Source of the DNA: Firmicutes bacterium UBA1393
GTDB taxonomy: Bacteria; Bacillota; DTU025
Reading direction: 5' to 3'
Assembly (NCBI GenBank): GCA_002305255.1
Contig: DBQN01000012.1
Span: 1 to 6,270, forward strand
DNA length: 6,270 nt
A model generated the notes under the pieces. It made no database searches, had not been told where the DNA came from, and worked only from the letters and a program-made list of their open reading frames with translations. This document shows positions 5,957 to 6,270 of the stretch, piece after piece (positions within the stretch are counted from its first letter, which is position 1; the number at the start of each line of letters is the position of its first letter). The translations under genes and the position numbers were made by a program.

Positions 5957-5997
5957 AAATAAAGAAGCCCGCCCCGGAATTGCTTCTCGGGACGGGC
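5957..5997 (-). terminator. T-box terminator hairpin before thrS
   Basis: A 10-bp stem, GCCCGTCCCG (5997-5988) / CGGGGCGGGC (5976-5967), with one U-G pair and an 11-nt loop, is followed by TTCTTTATTT (5966-5957). Its 5' arm is shared with the antiterminator (the pairings GCGGGC/GCCCGT and CGGG/CCCG), so the two folds exclude each other. It ends 43 nt before the thrS ATG. Confidence 0.93.
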
Positions 5998-6223
5998 ATA
6001 ATCTTCAAGCCCGCGGTTCCACCCGTATTGGCGCCTGCGCACCCTCTCGTAAGCCATGTAACGGTGGCTAACCGCCCCGCATACTGCAGCCCGTTGCACA
6101 CGGGACCGGTTCAGCAAGGCGCTCAGAGGGGGTTTTCTGCGGCCCTCGCCCGGCGCGCTCGCACCATGCGCGCACCGTCTCTTAGGCTCAGCTTCCGCAT
6201 ACTCGTCCTCGTCATCGCGGATT
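5957..6223 (-). promoter_or_regulatory. Threonine T-box riboswitch upstream of thrS
   Basis: A full T-box leader is visible on the minus strand. Stem I (6218-6119) has a basal GCG/CGC, a K-turn (ATGAC / TGAG), GAGG/CCTC, a specifier loop, TGCGG/CCGCA, an AGAGA segment and a terminal hairpin GGTGCGCGC-ATGGTGCGA-GCGCGCCGG. The specifier strand GAAAACC holds ACC (6133-6131), a Thr codon read by GGT. Downstream are small hairpins (CCCGT-GTGCA-ACGGG; AGCCA/TGGCT). The T-box core is GGGTGGAACCGCG. The antiterminator is CGGG (6025-6022)/CCCG and GCGGGC (6014-6009)/GCCCGT, around the 7-nt bulge TGGAACC; its TGGA (6021-6018) pairs with the UCCA end of tRNA-Thr. Uncharged tRNA-Thr would stabilise the antiterminator and switch thrS on. 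Confidence 0.96.
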
Positions 6224-6229
6224 ACTGCT

Positions 6230-6258
6230 ATCTTAGCCCCCGAACACTCCGGTGTCAA
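6230..6258 (-). promoter_or_regulatory. Sigma-A promoter of thrS
   Basis: Minus-strand TTGACA (6258-6253), a 17-bp spacer and TAAGAT (6235-6230). The predicted start is an A at about 6223, five bases before the base of T-box Stem I, which is the expected distance for a T-box transcript. This placement supports both the promoter and the leader boundaries. Confidence 0.9.
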
Positions 6259-6270
6259 CACAAACTCGAG

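Noticed and set aside
5914..6261. A 116-codon N-terminal extension of thrS open in frame up to 6261
   Set aside because: The extension runs over the thrS promoter and the whole T-box with its terminator. The ATG at 5913 has a good Shine-Dalgarno and gives a normal-length ThrRS beginning just before the TGS domain.

Overview
The window is a translation-machinery locus, read entirely from the minus strand. It looks like a moderately GC-rich (about 60% by eye) member of the Bacillota (Firmicutes) or a close relative. The grounds are a T-box riboswitch in front of thrS, a thrS / infC-rpmI-rplT / SpoU-type rRNA methyltransferase gene order, strong Shine-Dalgarno sequences, sigma-A promoters with 17-bp spacers, and tRNA genes with encoded CCA ends. 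The species cannot be named from the sequence.

Layout in the direction of transcription (right to left). (1) 6258-5914: a TTGACA/TAAGAT promoter and a complete threonine T-box leader with Stem I, K-turn, specifier loop, antiterminator and terminator. (2) 5913-3967: thrS. (3) 3961-3005: a tandem GNAT acetyltransferase whose Shine-Dalgarno lies in the last thrS codons. (4) 2963-2663: a new extended -10 promoter and a structured leader of about 265 nt with an intrinsic attenuator. (5) 2662-1547: infC, rpmI, rplT (IF3, L35, L20). infC most likely begins with the rare start codon AUC. (6) 1518-631: a SpoU/TrmH-family 2'-O-ribose RNA methyltransferase. (7) 634-606: an extended -10 promoter whose -35 box contains the methyltransferase stop codon. 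(8) 567-98: five tRNA genes, Thr(TGT)-Tyr(GTA)-Gly(TCC)-fMet(CAT)-Thr(GGT), closed by an intrinsic terminator at 88-59. The first 58 bases show no recognisable gene.

The genes serve one process: tRNA charging (thrS), initiation (IF3, initiator tRNA), ribosome building (L35, L20, RNA methylation) and tRNA supply. Two feedback circuits can be inferred. The T-box of thrS reads uncharged tRNA-Thr, and a matching tRNA-Thr(GGT) is encoded at the other end of the window. The infC leader and AUC start suggest attenuation by L20 and autocontrol by IF3. No new defence, mobile or CRISPR system was seen. The novelty here lies in regulatory detail rather than in an undescribed system.
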